From assembly GCA_047967505.1 (NCBI GenBank), contig CM106540.1: DNA of 64,000 nt; one strand, given 5' to 3'. Below the pieces are notes generated by a model, which did no database searches, had not been told where the DNA came from, and worked only from the letters and a program-made list of their open reading frames with translations. Source of the stretch: Dipteris shenzhenensis. Lineage: Eukaryota; Polypodiophyta; Polypodiopsida; Gleicheniales. Numbering within the stretch: the stretch's first letter is position 1; every line of letters begins with the position of its first letter. This document shows, piece by piece, positions 1 to 9,086 of the stretch. Made by a program: the position numbers and the translations under genes.

Positions 1-808
1 TCCTGCCAGGTAACGGAGCATCAAGTTTACTCTCCCGGAGAGTCTGTAACAGCCAGTTTGGGACTGTTTTTGCTGCATGAATGTCTGCAATTTCTTGCTG
101 TACCACTTGTTCCACTTCCTGTGGAGGAGGCATGACATCCCTTGGCGGAACTGAAGCATTTGAAGGTTGCTGTAAATTCTGATTTGGATCAGAAAAATCA
201 GCAGGGGAACCCAAAGCAATGGGTAGCAACCCTTGAAAGACATCTTCTGAAGGTGAAGGCATTTGAAAATCAGCCTGAGTGTAAGCTGAATTTTCAGAAA
301 ATATCACATCTCTACTTACAATGATTTTGCGTGTAGCAGGATTGTAGAGACGATACCCCTTGCTTTCTGCACTGTATCCAACAAATATGCATTTGATGGC
401 TTTATCTGACAATTTGTGCCTAAATTCAACTGGCACATGTGCATAGGCAAGGCATCCAAAGACTCGGAAGTGATCCACTGAAGGCTTCCTGTCATTCCAG
501 ACCTCAAAAGGAGTTTTTGTTTTTAAAGCCTTAGTGGGAGCCCTGTTCAAATTGGCACACATCAAACCCTCTAACCAGAATTTATGAGGCATGTGTTTGC
601 TTTTCAGCATACATCTGTCCATCTCCATGAGGGTTCTATTTTTCCTCTCAGCTTTGCCATTTTGCTGAGGGGTCAGCTTGACTGTGAGCTGATGCACAAT
701 ACCCTTTTGTTTGAGAAAAGCATCAAATTCTGGAGATAGGTATTCCCCACCTCTATCCGTGCGTAATGTCTGTATCTTGAGCCCTGTTTCATTTTCAACC
801 ATGGCTGA
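1..808 (-). pseudogene. Copia-1 integrase C-terminal part, partial
   Basis: Reverse-complement sequence parallels Copia-D 45604-46424 almost base for base, covering the rest of the integrase catalytic core (the RTDRGGEY region), the TPQQNGKAERKNRT motif and the linker towards reverse transcriptase. It is separated from the upstream frame by the 13-bp duplication and is cut by the window start. Confidence 0.85.
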
Positions 809-815
809 AAAGTGT

Positions 816-2765
816 TTAAACAAAGTGTTTAAACACTGTGAACACTTCAGATTTCTTTTTCAGCCCATAAACCCAAGTAAAATTGGAGTAGTCATCAATA
901 AATGTGACAAAGTAGAGATGACCACCCAATGAAGGAGTCCTCATGGGACCACAGACATCACTGTGTATAAGCTGCAATTTGCGAACAGCTTTAACTGAAC
1001 CATCCTTCTTGAAGGGAAATCTATGCATTTTACCTAAAATGGACCCTTCACAGGCATGTGGAGGAGGTATCTCAAGAGGTGGCAATGCATCAACCATTGA
1101 AAATTTCTGAAGTGTCATTAAGCTGTTGTAATGCATGTGGCCATATCTGGCATGCCATAATTCTGCATTTTGCATGGCAACTGTAGGGGTAGAAATTGCC
1201 AAAGCATGAGCTGCTCTTTTCTGAAAAATATCAAGCTGAAAAAGCCCACGCAGCAGAGTACCAGATAACATTAAGGCATAGTTAGCTTCCCTGTCCCGGA
1301 CAGCACATTTGTCATCCTCAAAGATGACCTGAAATCCATCTCTGTTAAGAGTGGACACTGAAAGGAGATTTTTGGTTATGCCAGGCACATATAAGACATC
1401 AGAAAGTCTGAAAATTGAGCCATCAATTGCAGTGAGCTCAACTTCTCCTGTGCCACGTACTGAATATGAGGAGTTGTTGGCACAAGTGACTTTCTTACCA
1501 ACAGGGGGTGGATTCAAGGAAGTAAAAAGACACTTCCTTGAAGTGATGTGCTTGGATGCACCGCTGTCAAAATACCATGTGTTCAGTGTTTCATCAACAC
1601 TGAAAGCAGATGCATCTGAGGGAGAGTCAAAACTGCAAGTCAAAAATGCATATGTATCATCACTGCAAGAAGCTGTACTATCCCGAGCATCTGGAACAGC
1701 CAACCTAGAATCAGAAATGCAAGATAAAAAGGCATAATCTTGACCAACAAAGTTGGCTGCAGCATCCCCACTGTCAGATGCACAAGGGGCTGAATCTGAA
1801 ACAGCCATTCCTGAGCTGTTTTTCTTTTCCTTTGCAATCCTTTTCCTGCATTCTGCTATGTGATGACCTGGCTTTTTGCAGTAGTGACAAAAACCCTTCT
1901 TTTTGGGCTTGCTTGCATCACTTTTAGCCTTTTGTGAAGGCTGTCCTGACCCACTGGAAGGCTGATTTGCTGCTGTTTTTGCCTGTCCCTTTGTTTTTGA
2001 TTTGAATTTTGAGAGCATGGCTTGTTCACCTGCACGTGAAGCCAAATTTTTCCTGGTCTGCTCTTCCTGAAGCAGAAGTCCTATCAGCTCATGAAAAGAA
2101 AGAGGATTTGCACCCCCCCTCAATGATAAATTCAGCGAAGTATGAAAGCTGAGATAAGACTCAGGAAGAGAATTCAGAGTGGTTGTAATCATCTCTGAAT
2201 CAGGAATAATTTCATCTATGTTTAACAACTGCTCCCTGAGATCCTGTAGCTTAGTGAGGTGGGCTGACATGGAGTCACCCTCCTCCATATGTGTATTGCT
2301 CAACTCTCTTTTTAAAAAAGATACCCTGGCATCATTCCGTGCTGCATACATGCTTTCCAAAATATCCCACGTTGCCCTGGAGGTCTTACACGACCGGATA
2401 TGCGGAATGATTGATCTTTTCACTGAAAGAGAGATGCAAGACAAGGCTAAGGCATCCCGTGAATCCCATCTCTTTTGCTCAGAGTAGAGACTGTAGCTGC
2501 ACCAACAACTTGTCCTGCAGCTGCACCTTGTGCACGACCTCTTCCACCTCCTTGGTGAGGAGGGGTAGCCACCTCCTTGGTGAGGAGGGGTAGCAGGTGC
2601 AATATCTGCTGGTCGGATTTCATCCCCATTGACATAATCCCATAAATTGCGAGAAATCAGAATATTACGTATCATGAAACTCCAGAGGGAGTAGTTGGTA
2701 CCATCCAATTTGTCTTCCTGAGAAAGACCACCGAACTGAAAATCATTCTGATTTTGATGGGCCAT
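816..2765 (-). pseudogene. Copia-1 gag-protease-integrase frame (broken)
   Basis: The chosen start is the ATG at 2765 (MAHQNQNDFQFGG), which aligns with the gag start of Copia-G; the open frame itself extends to 3011 in leader sequence. Domains in order are: UBN2-type gag, zinc knuckle CHYCKKPGHHIAEC near 1850-1890, aspartic protease motif YFDSGASKHIT near 1580, GAG-pre-integrase (LWHARYGHM) near 1150, and the start of the integrase core (IHSDVCGPM, FVTFIDDY). The product would assemble the particle, process the polyprotein and integrate the cDNA. A 25-bp tandem duplication at 2544-2593 shifts the frame for about 30 codons in gag before it is restored. A 13-bp tandem duplication at 809-834 ends the frame in the integrase core. 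Integrase sequence continues below 809 in another frame up to the window edge. Confidence 0.88.
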
Positions 2766-3294
2766 ATCTGAAAAAGGGATTGAAGCAGATACAAAGCTGA
2801 ATTCCCTTACTGGGAATAAAATGCACAACTCCCAAAAACCACACCCAAGCACGGGCTGTATATGCAACTTAGATTTCTGCACTTGAGCTATCAGAAATCT
2901 GTCCAAGCATAAAACACTCTCCAAAATCTGCCAAAAGTGTTCCAAACACTCCAAGAAAGGCAGTATGTACTGAATACTCCAAAAAATGCTCTCCAAACAC
3001 AAAAGCCCCAATTTGTGGCTAGAAATTGCAGCCAGAAAGGGGTAAAAATGCTAAAAGCCCCAAATCTGCAATTTTAATACAAAAGCCCCAAATTTTGCTC
3101 TTGTTATAGCTTCAAACTTGCCCAATGATTGCAATGTCTGCAATCTGCAAAATGCCCCAAATGTACTTGCAGAATACTTAGCCAAACAATGGCTGTCTGC
3201 AAAATTAGCCTGCCAAAGATCACCTGCCAAAGATCACCTGCCAATTCTCTTGTACAAAACCAAGGAGGTACCTGCTGCTGTACTGAAGCAGATT

Positions 3295-3600
3295 CAGTAC
3301 AGATTTACTGTACTGAATACAGTACGGAGATGCCGTACAGTTTGTACGGCACTGTACGGCTGGTACGTCGACGACAGGTACGAATGGCGATGTACGGCGC
3401 GCAGGTACGGTGAACAGGTATGTACGACGGCGTACGGTGTACGGCCACGGTGTACGTCGATGTACGGTGTACGGCCACGGTGTACGGCGCGAAGGTACGG
3501 ATTTGTACGTCGATGTACGGAAGCTCGGAGCTGTACGGCAGGCGAAATCGTACGGCGTCAGAATTCCGTACAGTCGTACGGACTGTACGGACAGATTTGC
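3295..3600 (-). repeat. GTACGG-rich array in the Copia-1 leader
   Basis: The hexamer GTACGG or its complement CCGTAC recurs at least 15 times in about 300 bp, in irregular spacing and partly in larger units (TGTACGGTGTACGGCCACGG appears twice). The stretch lies in the untranslated leader between the primer-binding site and gag. Open frames here (Arg/Tyr/Thr-rich) are products of the repeat, not genes. Confidence 0.85.
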
Positions 3601-3664
3601 GTAGGCTGAAAGTCGAGGCTGAGGTTGGAACTAGAGGGAGCAAGGAGCACGAGGCTCTTGGACC

Positions 3665-3676
3665 TGCTCTGATACC
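3665..3676 (-). other. Primer-binding site of Copia-1
   Basis: The minus strand reads TGGTATCAGAGC, complementary to the 3' end of plant initiator methionine tRNA. It lies two bases inside the 5' LTR end and is the expected start point of minus-strand DNA synthesis. Confidence 0.92.
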
Positions 3677-3678
3677 AA

Positions 3679-3944
3679 ATGAAGGAGGTGGAGAGAGTGA
3701 GAGCTAGAGAGAGTGAGAGAGTCGAAAGCTTAGAAGCTGTAGTTGCAAAATAGAGTGTAAAAGAGTACAACACAAAGTAGAGTTGATAAGGTTTTGTCAT
3801 AGTGACAAAACCTTAGTAGTCACTAACCATAGTTAGTGAACTAACTGCAGTTAGGGGGAAAAACCTCTAAATGAGGGAAAAGTGCCCCTAACTAACTTAT
3901 TATATTACATTGGTCACTGCTGAATTATATCTATAATTCCAACA
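3679..3944 (-). repeat. 5' LTR of Copia-1 (266 bp)
   Basis: On the minus strand the LTR starts TGTTGGAATTATAG at 3944 and ends CCTTCA at 3679, two bases before the primer-binding site. It matches the 267-bp 3' LTR of Copia-D at 48068-48334 along its length by eye. It contains palindromes: a 14-bp CTAACTGCAGTTAG, a CACTAAC/GTTAGTG hairpin, and a long stem around GGTTTTGTC/GACAAAACC. Confidence 0.9.
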
Positions 3945-4265
3945 CTTCAATCGCTTGCCATTCGGATTCTCAGCTAGGGTTGTAGCTCCTCCTCTTGTGA
4001 GCGCATGTGGAGCAGCTTTGCCCACATCCATACAAAGAAGAGGAACCGTCTCAAAGCACACAAGGCGAACGATCTTGTCTTTGTTAATGCAAACTTGCGT
4101 TTGCTTAACAGGATGAGACAGGAGTACACTCATGACAAGTTCATTGGTTTTCATAAGCTTGATGACACCCTCACTGAAGATGATGAGGAGGGGGAGGACG
4201 ATGACGACGATGATGAGGAGATGGCAGTGGAGGAGGAGGAGGAGGAGGAGGAGGAGGACTCTTGA
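3945..4265 (+). pseudogene. hAT-1 transposase C-terminal dimerisation region
   Basis: The frame reads AIRILS, an in-frame TAG, then SSSSCERMWSSF, IHTKKRNRL, NDLVFVNANLRLL and a long Asp/Glu tail. CER-W-S-F followed by IHTKKRNRL and LVFV-NLRLL is the standard signature of the hAT C-terminal dimerisation region in plants. The family normally has Gln at the stop position, so the TAG is best read as CAG to TAG. Upstream transposase exons are lost beyond the Copia-1 insertion. The poly-acidic tail after codon 55 or so is common in DUF659-type plant hAT transposases. Confidence 0.85.
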
Positions 4266-4749
4266 GCAGCTGAGCTATCTAGATTCTAGAATCTACATTA
4301 TGGATTTTGATCATATCATCAGTGATGTAGCGGTTGGCCTTAAGGCTTAGAGCCTAGGCTTTTGGGAATTTGAATTTTGTACTTTTGACTCTTGAGTCTT
4401 GAGTCTTGACTCTTGACAATGAGACATAATACATATATGAATCATATATTATATTGCCTTTGGCATTTTGTAACTTGTCAATCTTCAGCTTTTCTCATTG
4501 ATTTCAGATTTGTCATTTATATTTGTAATATGTATTGCTCACTACTAAGTTAACTTCTAAGCTCCAAGTTCTAAGTTATAATTTGTAACTTGTTCTAAGT
4601 TCTAACTTCTAACTTCTAAGTGACATTGTGTCATGTGGTAAGTATTATGCACTATATTTTAAGTTACAGGTAGGCTGTAGGCTGTAGCATTCTAAATGTG
4701 TGTGTTCTCATCTCAAAACTCCCTTTTCTAAACCTCCCTTCCTGACGTG

Positions 4750-4842
4750 GCGTTTCCCCGTTTGAGCCCTCCCGAAAATCCCGAAACGTTTCCGTTTCTG
4801 TTTTCGTTTCCGTTCCCCGTTTCCCTGTTTCCGTTTCCCCTA
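4750..4842 (+). repeat. hAT-1 subterminal CCGTTT (AAACGG) repeats
   Basis: CCGTTT occurs at 4758-4763, 4792-4797, 4817-4822 and 4831-4836, with several near copies (CGTTTCC). The complement, AAACGG, is the motif bound by the maize Ac transposase in its subterminal regions. Position directly inside the transposon end supports a transposase-binding role here, by inference. Confidence 0.65.
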
Positions 4843-4850
4843 ACTGTGGT

Positions 4851-5826
4851 CTTTTGAGGAATTCCCCATTTGAAAGTTGCATTTTTCTTAGTAAGATCGT
4901 GGAGTGGAGTGGCTATATCCGCAAAATGCCTGATAAACCTTCTGTAGTAAGAACACAGGCCTAGGAAACTTCGAACTTCATGCATAGTTTTCAGCTCTGG
5001 CCGGATCTTTGCTGGATCCTCCTGTATCCCATTCTTGGATATTATATGCCCCAGATAATGGATTTCTTCCAGGAAGAATTCACCTTTTCTTGCTGTTTGC
5101 ATAGAGCTTGATGATTTCTCAGCTCTTGAAACACTATAGCAAGATGTTCCTTGTGCTCTTCTTCGGACTTAGAAAAGACAATTATGTCATCGAAGAAGGT
5201 ACCAGTGAACTGTCTGTAGGGTCGGAAGATACGATCCATCATCCTATTGAAGGTAGCTGGGGCATTTGTCAATCCAAAAGGCATCACTAGATATTCATAC
5301 AACCCAAAAGTAGTGTGGAACGCTGTCTTGTGCACATCCTGAGGCGCTGTATCCTCACTTGGTGATAGCCACTCTTTTAGTCTATCCTATTGAAAACTGA
5401 AGCTCCATTTAACTGATCCAGCATATCATCAATGCGCGGAATAGGGAATCTATTCTTGATGGTCATTTTGTTCAGTGCGCGGTAATCGACGCACATACGG
5501 AATGAGACATCTTTCTTCTGTACTAGCAGTACAGGGGAGCAAAAAGGAGAAGAACTTGGCTGAATCAACCCCTTGGATAACAAGTTCTGCATCTGAGTCA
5601 TAATCTCTTCTCGCTGAGTTGCACTAACTCTGTATGGGGGCCTATTAAGTGGCTCGCTTCCAGGAATGAGTTCTATGCCATGATTCTCAGGTCTCTCAGG
5701 GGGTAGCTTCCCTGGCAAAGCGTCAGAAAAACAATCTTTAAAATTTTCAATAAACTCAAATTTATTCTGATCTGCCTCACTTGTTTCAGCATACATTTCC
5801 ACATCTCTCTCTTTTACAAAAATCAT
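4851..5826 (-). pseudogene. Gypsy-1 reverse transcriptase
   Basis: The RT reads through two frames. The first (5826-5377) carries [21 protein letters not shown], a fingers motif [20 protein letters not shown] and [15 protein letters not shown]. The second (5335-4851) carries VMPFGLTNAPATFNRMMDRI, the catalytic FFDDIIVFSKS and HYLGHIISKNGI, ending in FKWGIPQK, where hAT-1 begins. A break near 5340-5377 separates the two frames. The wording is that of plant chromovirus-like Gypsy RT. The copy is dead because of the break and the transposon insertion. Confidence 0.88.
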
Positions 5827-5846
5827 GTAAGCTGAAACTGTAGAAT

Positions 5847-6960
5847 TTATTTCTTTCCAACAGAACTATTTGATACAATGGGAATAGTTTCCCCTCTATT
5901 CCTAGCAACCACACGATATTCTTTGTCCCTATGTACAAACTCTAGCACTCTTTCAAGAAGAGTCAACTTCACTGCCTTGCGATGAAACCAAGGCATACAC
6001 AAGACTACATCATGATGTTTCAGTGGAGAAATGAAGAAGTCTTCCTGATCCACATAATTCTGTATATGAAGACGGAGCTTCCCTATCAAGGGAGTGACTG
6101 GCACAGGGTTTCCACAGAACATTTGATCGGCATTCAAAGCCCTGCCCAACTCCTCCGTCTTTATTCCCAGCCTGAGGGCTAGGTCCTCTGATATGAAATT
6201 ATCAGTAGCCCCGGGATCAAATAAAATTAGCGCTCGCTGGTCCCTGACTTTGCCCCATGATAGCAGCAATTCGCGTTCTTCTGGGTTTAAAACATGACCC
6301 AGCATGTCAGGAATTCCTTTTGCCATTGGCTTTTGCGGTCCCCGTGGCTTCTTTGCCTCTTTTCTCTTCGAAGTTGAAGGCTTTTCTGGGCGCTGGGCAG
6401 CCACATGCCCCTCTTTCCCACACTTCAAGGATTTCCCATCTCTGCGAAACTCAGCTATCTGTTCAGGAGTGAATGGGGATTTGCCTTTATAAGTCTTTGA
6501 AAACTGAGTACCCCTCGGCTTCTGAGGCTGAAACCCTTTCTTTTTAACCTTGGGATACTCTTTCTTTTCTGATTTTGAAAAATCAGCTTTCTTTCTTTCA
6601 GCACGTCGTGCATGCAAGGATCTTGTAATCGCACCAGACTAGCCACTGAAGCTGAATGCATAAGGTCTTGAATGTTCTTTGCCCCCAAAGCATTCACTAC
6701 TGCCTGGATTCTTGGATTGAGACCTGCTCTGTACTCCTTTGGAGATCTTTTTGAAAGGTGCAACCTACAAATAAGCATCCCAAAACTTTTGGTTGTACAC
6801 ATCCACTGTATCTCCTGCATTCATATGCAAACTGTCCCAATCTTGAAGAGAACATGATCTCTAAACTGTTTAGGCATAAACTGCTGGTAGAAGGCTTTCT
6901 TGAAGTCCTTCCACTTCTTTGGGGCTGACCCATCTGTGGTCTGTGCACTCCACCATGCAC
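5847..6960 (-). pseudogene. Gypsy-1 gag C-terminal part and protease
   Basis: The frame ending at 5847 contains a degenerate zinc knuckle (KCGKEGHVAAQRP, last Cys lost) and the retropepsin motif FDPGATDNFI followed by LALRLGIK and DVVLCMPWF; the usual DTGA or DSGA triad is DPGA here. Upstream in other frames, 6455-6960 gives gag wording including KKWKDFKKAFYQQF, typical of the retrotransposon gag domain. At least one frameshift near 6600 separates them. Confidence 0.82.
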
Positions 6961-7054
6961 TAGCTGTCGCTGTCAAGTGTAAACTGACCATTCTTAACTT
7001 GGAGGATTCTGAAAACTTTTCTGTACCGAATGTAGCATCAAACTGCCTGATGAA

Positions 7055-7713
7055 CTACAATGCTTTGTCAGTATGACCATATTGTCCATTGTAGGTCATA
7101 AACTTGACAGATTTACCTCCCTCTTTGAATTCCTTGGTCTCTCTGGAAGACTTTCTCTTCCTAGACTTCTTGTGTTTCCTTGTTTTCCTTGATGGTTTAT
7201 CTGATAAAGAAGAAGATACAGAAGTCGATAGACGGTGATGGACTAGGAGATCAGTGATGATGCCTCGATCTCTTCCTGCTATGAGACCATCCCCTATGAG
7301 ATCTCTCTTTCTCTGGCTGTACACGAGAGTGTGTCTTTAGCATTGGCACGTCTTATGCTGCATTAGGCATAGCTTCTGCTTGAAACAAATGCTGAGCCCT
7401 TGGATCCTTTCTGAGATTTTCCATCTCTTGTATACGAGTGCGTACCATCCCTATCTTGCTCAAATTCTTCCTGAGTTTGTTGCACACTTCTCTGTCTTGG
7501 ATTTGCATCCCTATCTTGTGAATCCCATTGGATAGGTGATTGAGCCATTCTCTTAAACTCGTCTGAGATCTGCAAGTTTCTCACACACACTGTGTATGCA
7601 ACTGATGTAAGCAGCCTTTGCTTTTCAAAGAGAAAATTTACCTCAACAAGAGGTGTCTTGCATTCACAATCTATATGCCAGTACCGGGCTGTCAACTCAA
7701 GGCATATACCCAC
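7055..7713 (-). pseudogene. Gypsy-1 gag N-terminal region (decayed)
   Basis: Two broken minus-strand frames lie here: one with a Lys/Arg/Ser-rich linker (RKTRKHKKSRKRKSS) ending GQYGHTDKAL, another from 7713 with SPIQWDSQDRDANPRQRSVQ. The basic low-complexity linker and its place before the gag core fit a Gypsy gag N-terminus. No catalytic motif exists to confirm it. Confidence 0.5.
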
Positions 7714-7964
7714 TAAGTTGCCAAGGCATCAATAACTATATTGCCCCTTTTCTGGCTGTTGCAAAAAGCATTCAGAATGCATCTGACTCATCTTTTCCTG
7801 AGCACAAAGGCATGCATATTCTTTTTCTGCAAATCTCTGATTTTACTGTGTTTCTGCTGCTTTTCTGACAGTAAATACTCTCTCAGATAGGTGAAGACTG
7901 CTGGCAGAAACAGTCTCTGCAACTGTCTTCTTTTTTTTTTTTTTTTTTGGGGTTTTTTGTGACA

Positions 7965-8115
7965 GTAACCAGATGGATAACCGGCTGGTTACTCTAACCA
8001 GACTGACTGGTTTTGGTCTGGTTAGTTTGCAACTGGACTGGTCACAGTCTGGTTACAGTGACCAGACTGGTCTGGTTGGGTCAAGTTAACTAGACCTCTG
8101 ACCAGAGTTAACTAA
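7965..8115. repeat. AACCAG/CTGGTT inverted-repeat cluster in the Gypsy-1 leader
   Basis: Stem pairs include GTAACCAG (7965-7972) with CTGGTTAC (7985-7992), and CTAACCAGAC (7994-8003) with GTCTGGTTAG (8016-8025). Further AACCAG, CTGGTT and AGTTAACTA units follow. It is preceded by a T-tract at about 7931-7948. Confidence 0.75.
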
Positions 8116-8137
8116 CCACTGGTTTGCCACATCAGCC

Positions 8138-8362
8138 TACCACGTGTCTTGCCACGTCATCTATTGCGCTGTCTGCCACGTGTCAGTGCCACGTCATCTA
8201 CTGCACATGTGTGCCACCTAGCTGCCACATCAGCTCGCACGTGTAGACGCCACGTCATCTACTGAGCTGTCTGCCAGCATGGACTGCCACGTCATCAAGC
8301 CTGCTGCTCATCTGCCACGTGTATCCTAGCTGGAACCTTGGCCACGTCAGCATCCACGTGGA
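8138..8362 (-). promoter_or_regulatory. Cluster of ACGT boxes in the Gypsy-1 leader
   Basis: The core CCACGT occurs nine times, mostly as GCCACGTCA or CCACGTGT, within about 220 bp. These are G-box/C-box type sites of plant bZIP factors (ABRE- and TGA-like). They sit inside the element, downstream of the primer-binding site. Binding or function is inferred from motif density only. Confidence 0.65.
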
Positions 8363-8742
8363 CGTTGCGTCACCTTAGCAGTTTCGTGAAGCTTTAGAGC
8401 AGAGGGCATCGCCAAGCATCGCGCGCGCACAGAGTCACGGGATTAGCAAAGATTTCCGTCCATTGGCCGGAATTAAAACAATAGCATGACCCGCTCCTTC
8501 GCACCTTCTCCACGCCTGACGCTGGCTGGCAATGGAAAGTATGTCTCACGGCCTAGGGATTACTTTACGCCGCTTTACAGAAGCTTTGCGTCACCCATCC
8601 AAGCCTCTGTGTGGTACTTATGCACGATACGCCCAGGCTTCCGTCAAGATCTTCTTCGTTGTTTCTTTTGCCATCAAACGTTTGCTTGCATAGACCCCTC
8701 CAGGCGGAGCGACACCTTTCATGCGGAATCAACATATATACT

Positions 8743-8808
8743 CAGCAGAGTTCTTCACAGAGAACTATCTTTGGTGATCAGCAGAGTTCTTCACAGAGAA
8801 CTATCTCT
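8743..8808. repeat. Short direct repeat with internal hairpin
   Basis: A unit beginning CAGCAGAGTTCTTCACAG occurs twice, 36 bp apart. Each copy contains AGTTCT/AGAACT arms. It lies in the Gypsy-1 leader, in a stretch (about 8450-9070) with no recognisable coding domain despite a 124-residue open frame on the + strand. Confidence 0.6.
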
Positions 8809-9073
8809 GGTATTGCTCCCTGCAATGGTCATTGACGCCTATTTGTACACTCGTGCGTAAGGCAATTCCTTTACGCAACTAATCAGTTTGGACTTAGGGG
8901 CTTTCGTGCATTCATAGGCTTCGTAGTAAGCATTCCTGTCCCTTCACACTTGAAGCCCCAAACCTTCCAGCTGCCACCTCTTGGGCCAACGCCATCCTTT
9001 CTTTGGAATCAGCGTTGAATCTTTATGAAACCTCTTGCTGGATCGTCACAGCCTGAGAAGGCTATGAGCCTTG

Positions 9074-9085
9074 GCTCTGATACCA
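9074..9085 (-). other. Primer-binding site of Gypsy-1
   Basis: The minus strand reads TGGTATCAGAGC, complementary to initiator Met-tRNA, one base inside the LTR edge at 9087. It fixes the LTR/leader boundary. Confidence 0.85.
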
Positions 9086-9086
9086 A

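Larger units (their letters stand above)
1..3944 (-). mobile_element. Copia-1 retrotransposon, 3' half outside window
   Basis: A Ty1/Copia LTR element on the minus strand. The 5' LTR (3679-3944), primer-binding site (3665-3676), a long leader, gag, protease and integrase are present. The reverse transcriptase, RNase H and 3' LTR must lie left of the window if the copy is complete. It is inserted in hAT-1, whose coding sequence resumes at 3945. It belongs to the same family as Copia-D, Copia-G and the fragments at 10.2 and 27.4 kb. The coding part is nearly intact except for two small tandem duplications. Confidence 0.9.
3945..4842 (+). mobile_element. hAT-1 DNA transposon, 3' end
   Basis: The right-hand part of an Ac/hAT-type transposon. 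It starts at the Copia-1 insertion point with transposase coding sequence and ends at 4842 with ...TTTCCCCTA, the complement of a TAGGGG terminus as in Ac. The element interrupts the Gypsy-1 reverse transcriptase. The predicted 8-bp target duplication would be ACTGTGGT at 4843-4850; its partner is outside the window, so this is unproven. Confidence 0.75.

Noticed and set aside
3118-3707. Several overlapping open frames rich in Arg, Tyr, Thr and Val on both strands
   Set aside because: They are translations of the GTACGG array in the Copia-1 leader; open in all frames because the repeat has no stops, with no domain.
8486-8860. 124-residue + strand frame in the Gypsy-1 leader
   Set aside because: No recognisable domain, antisense to the element, contains a duplicated hairpin unit; no evidence for a gene.
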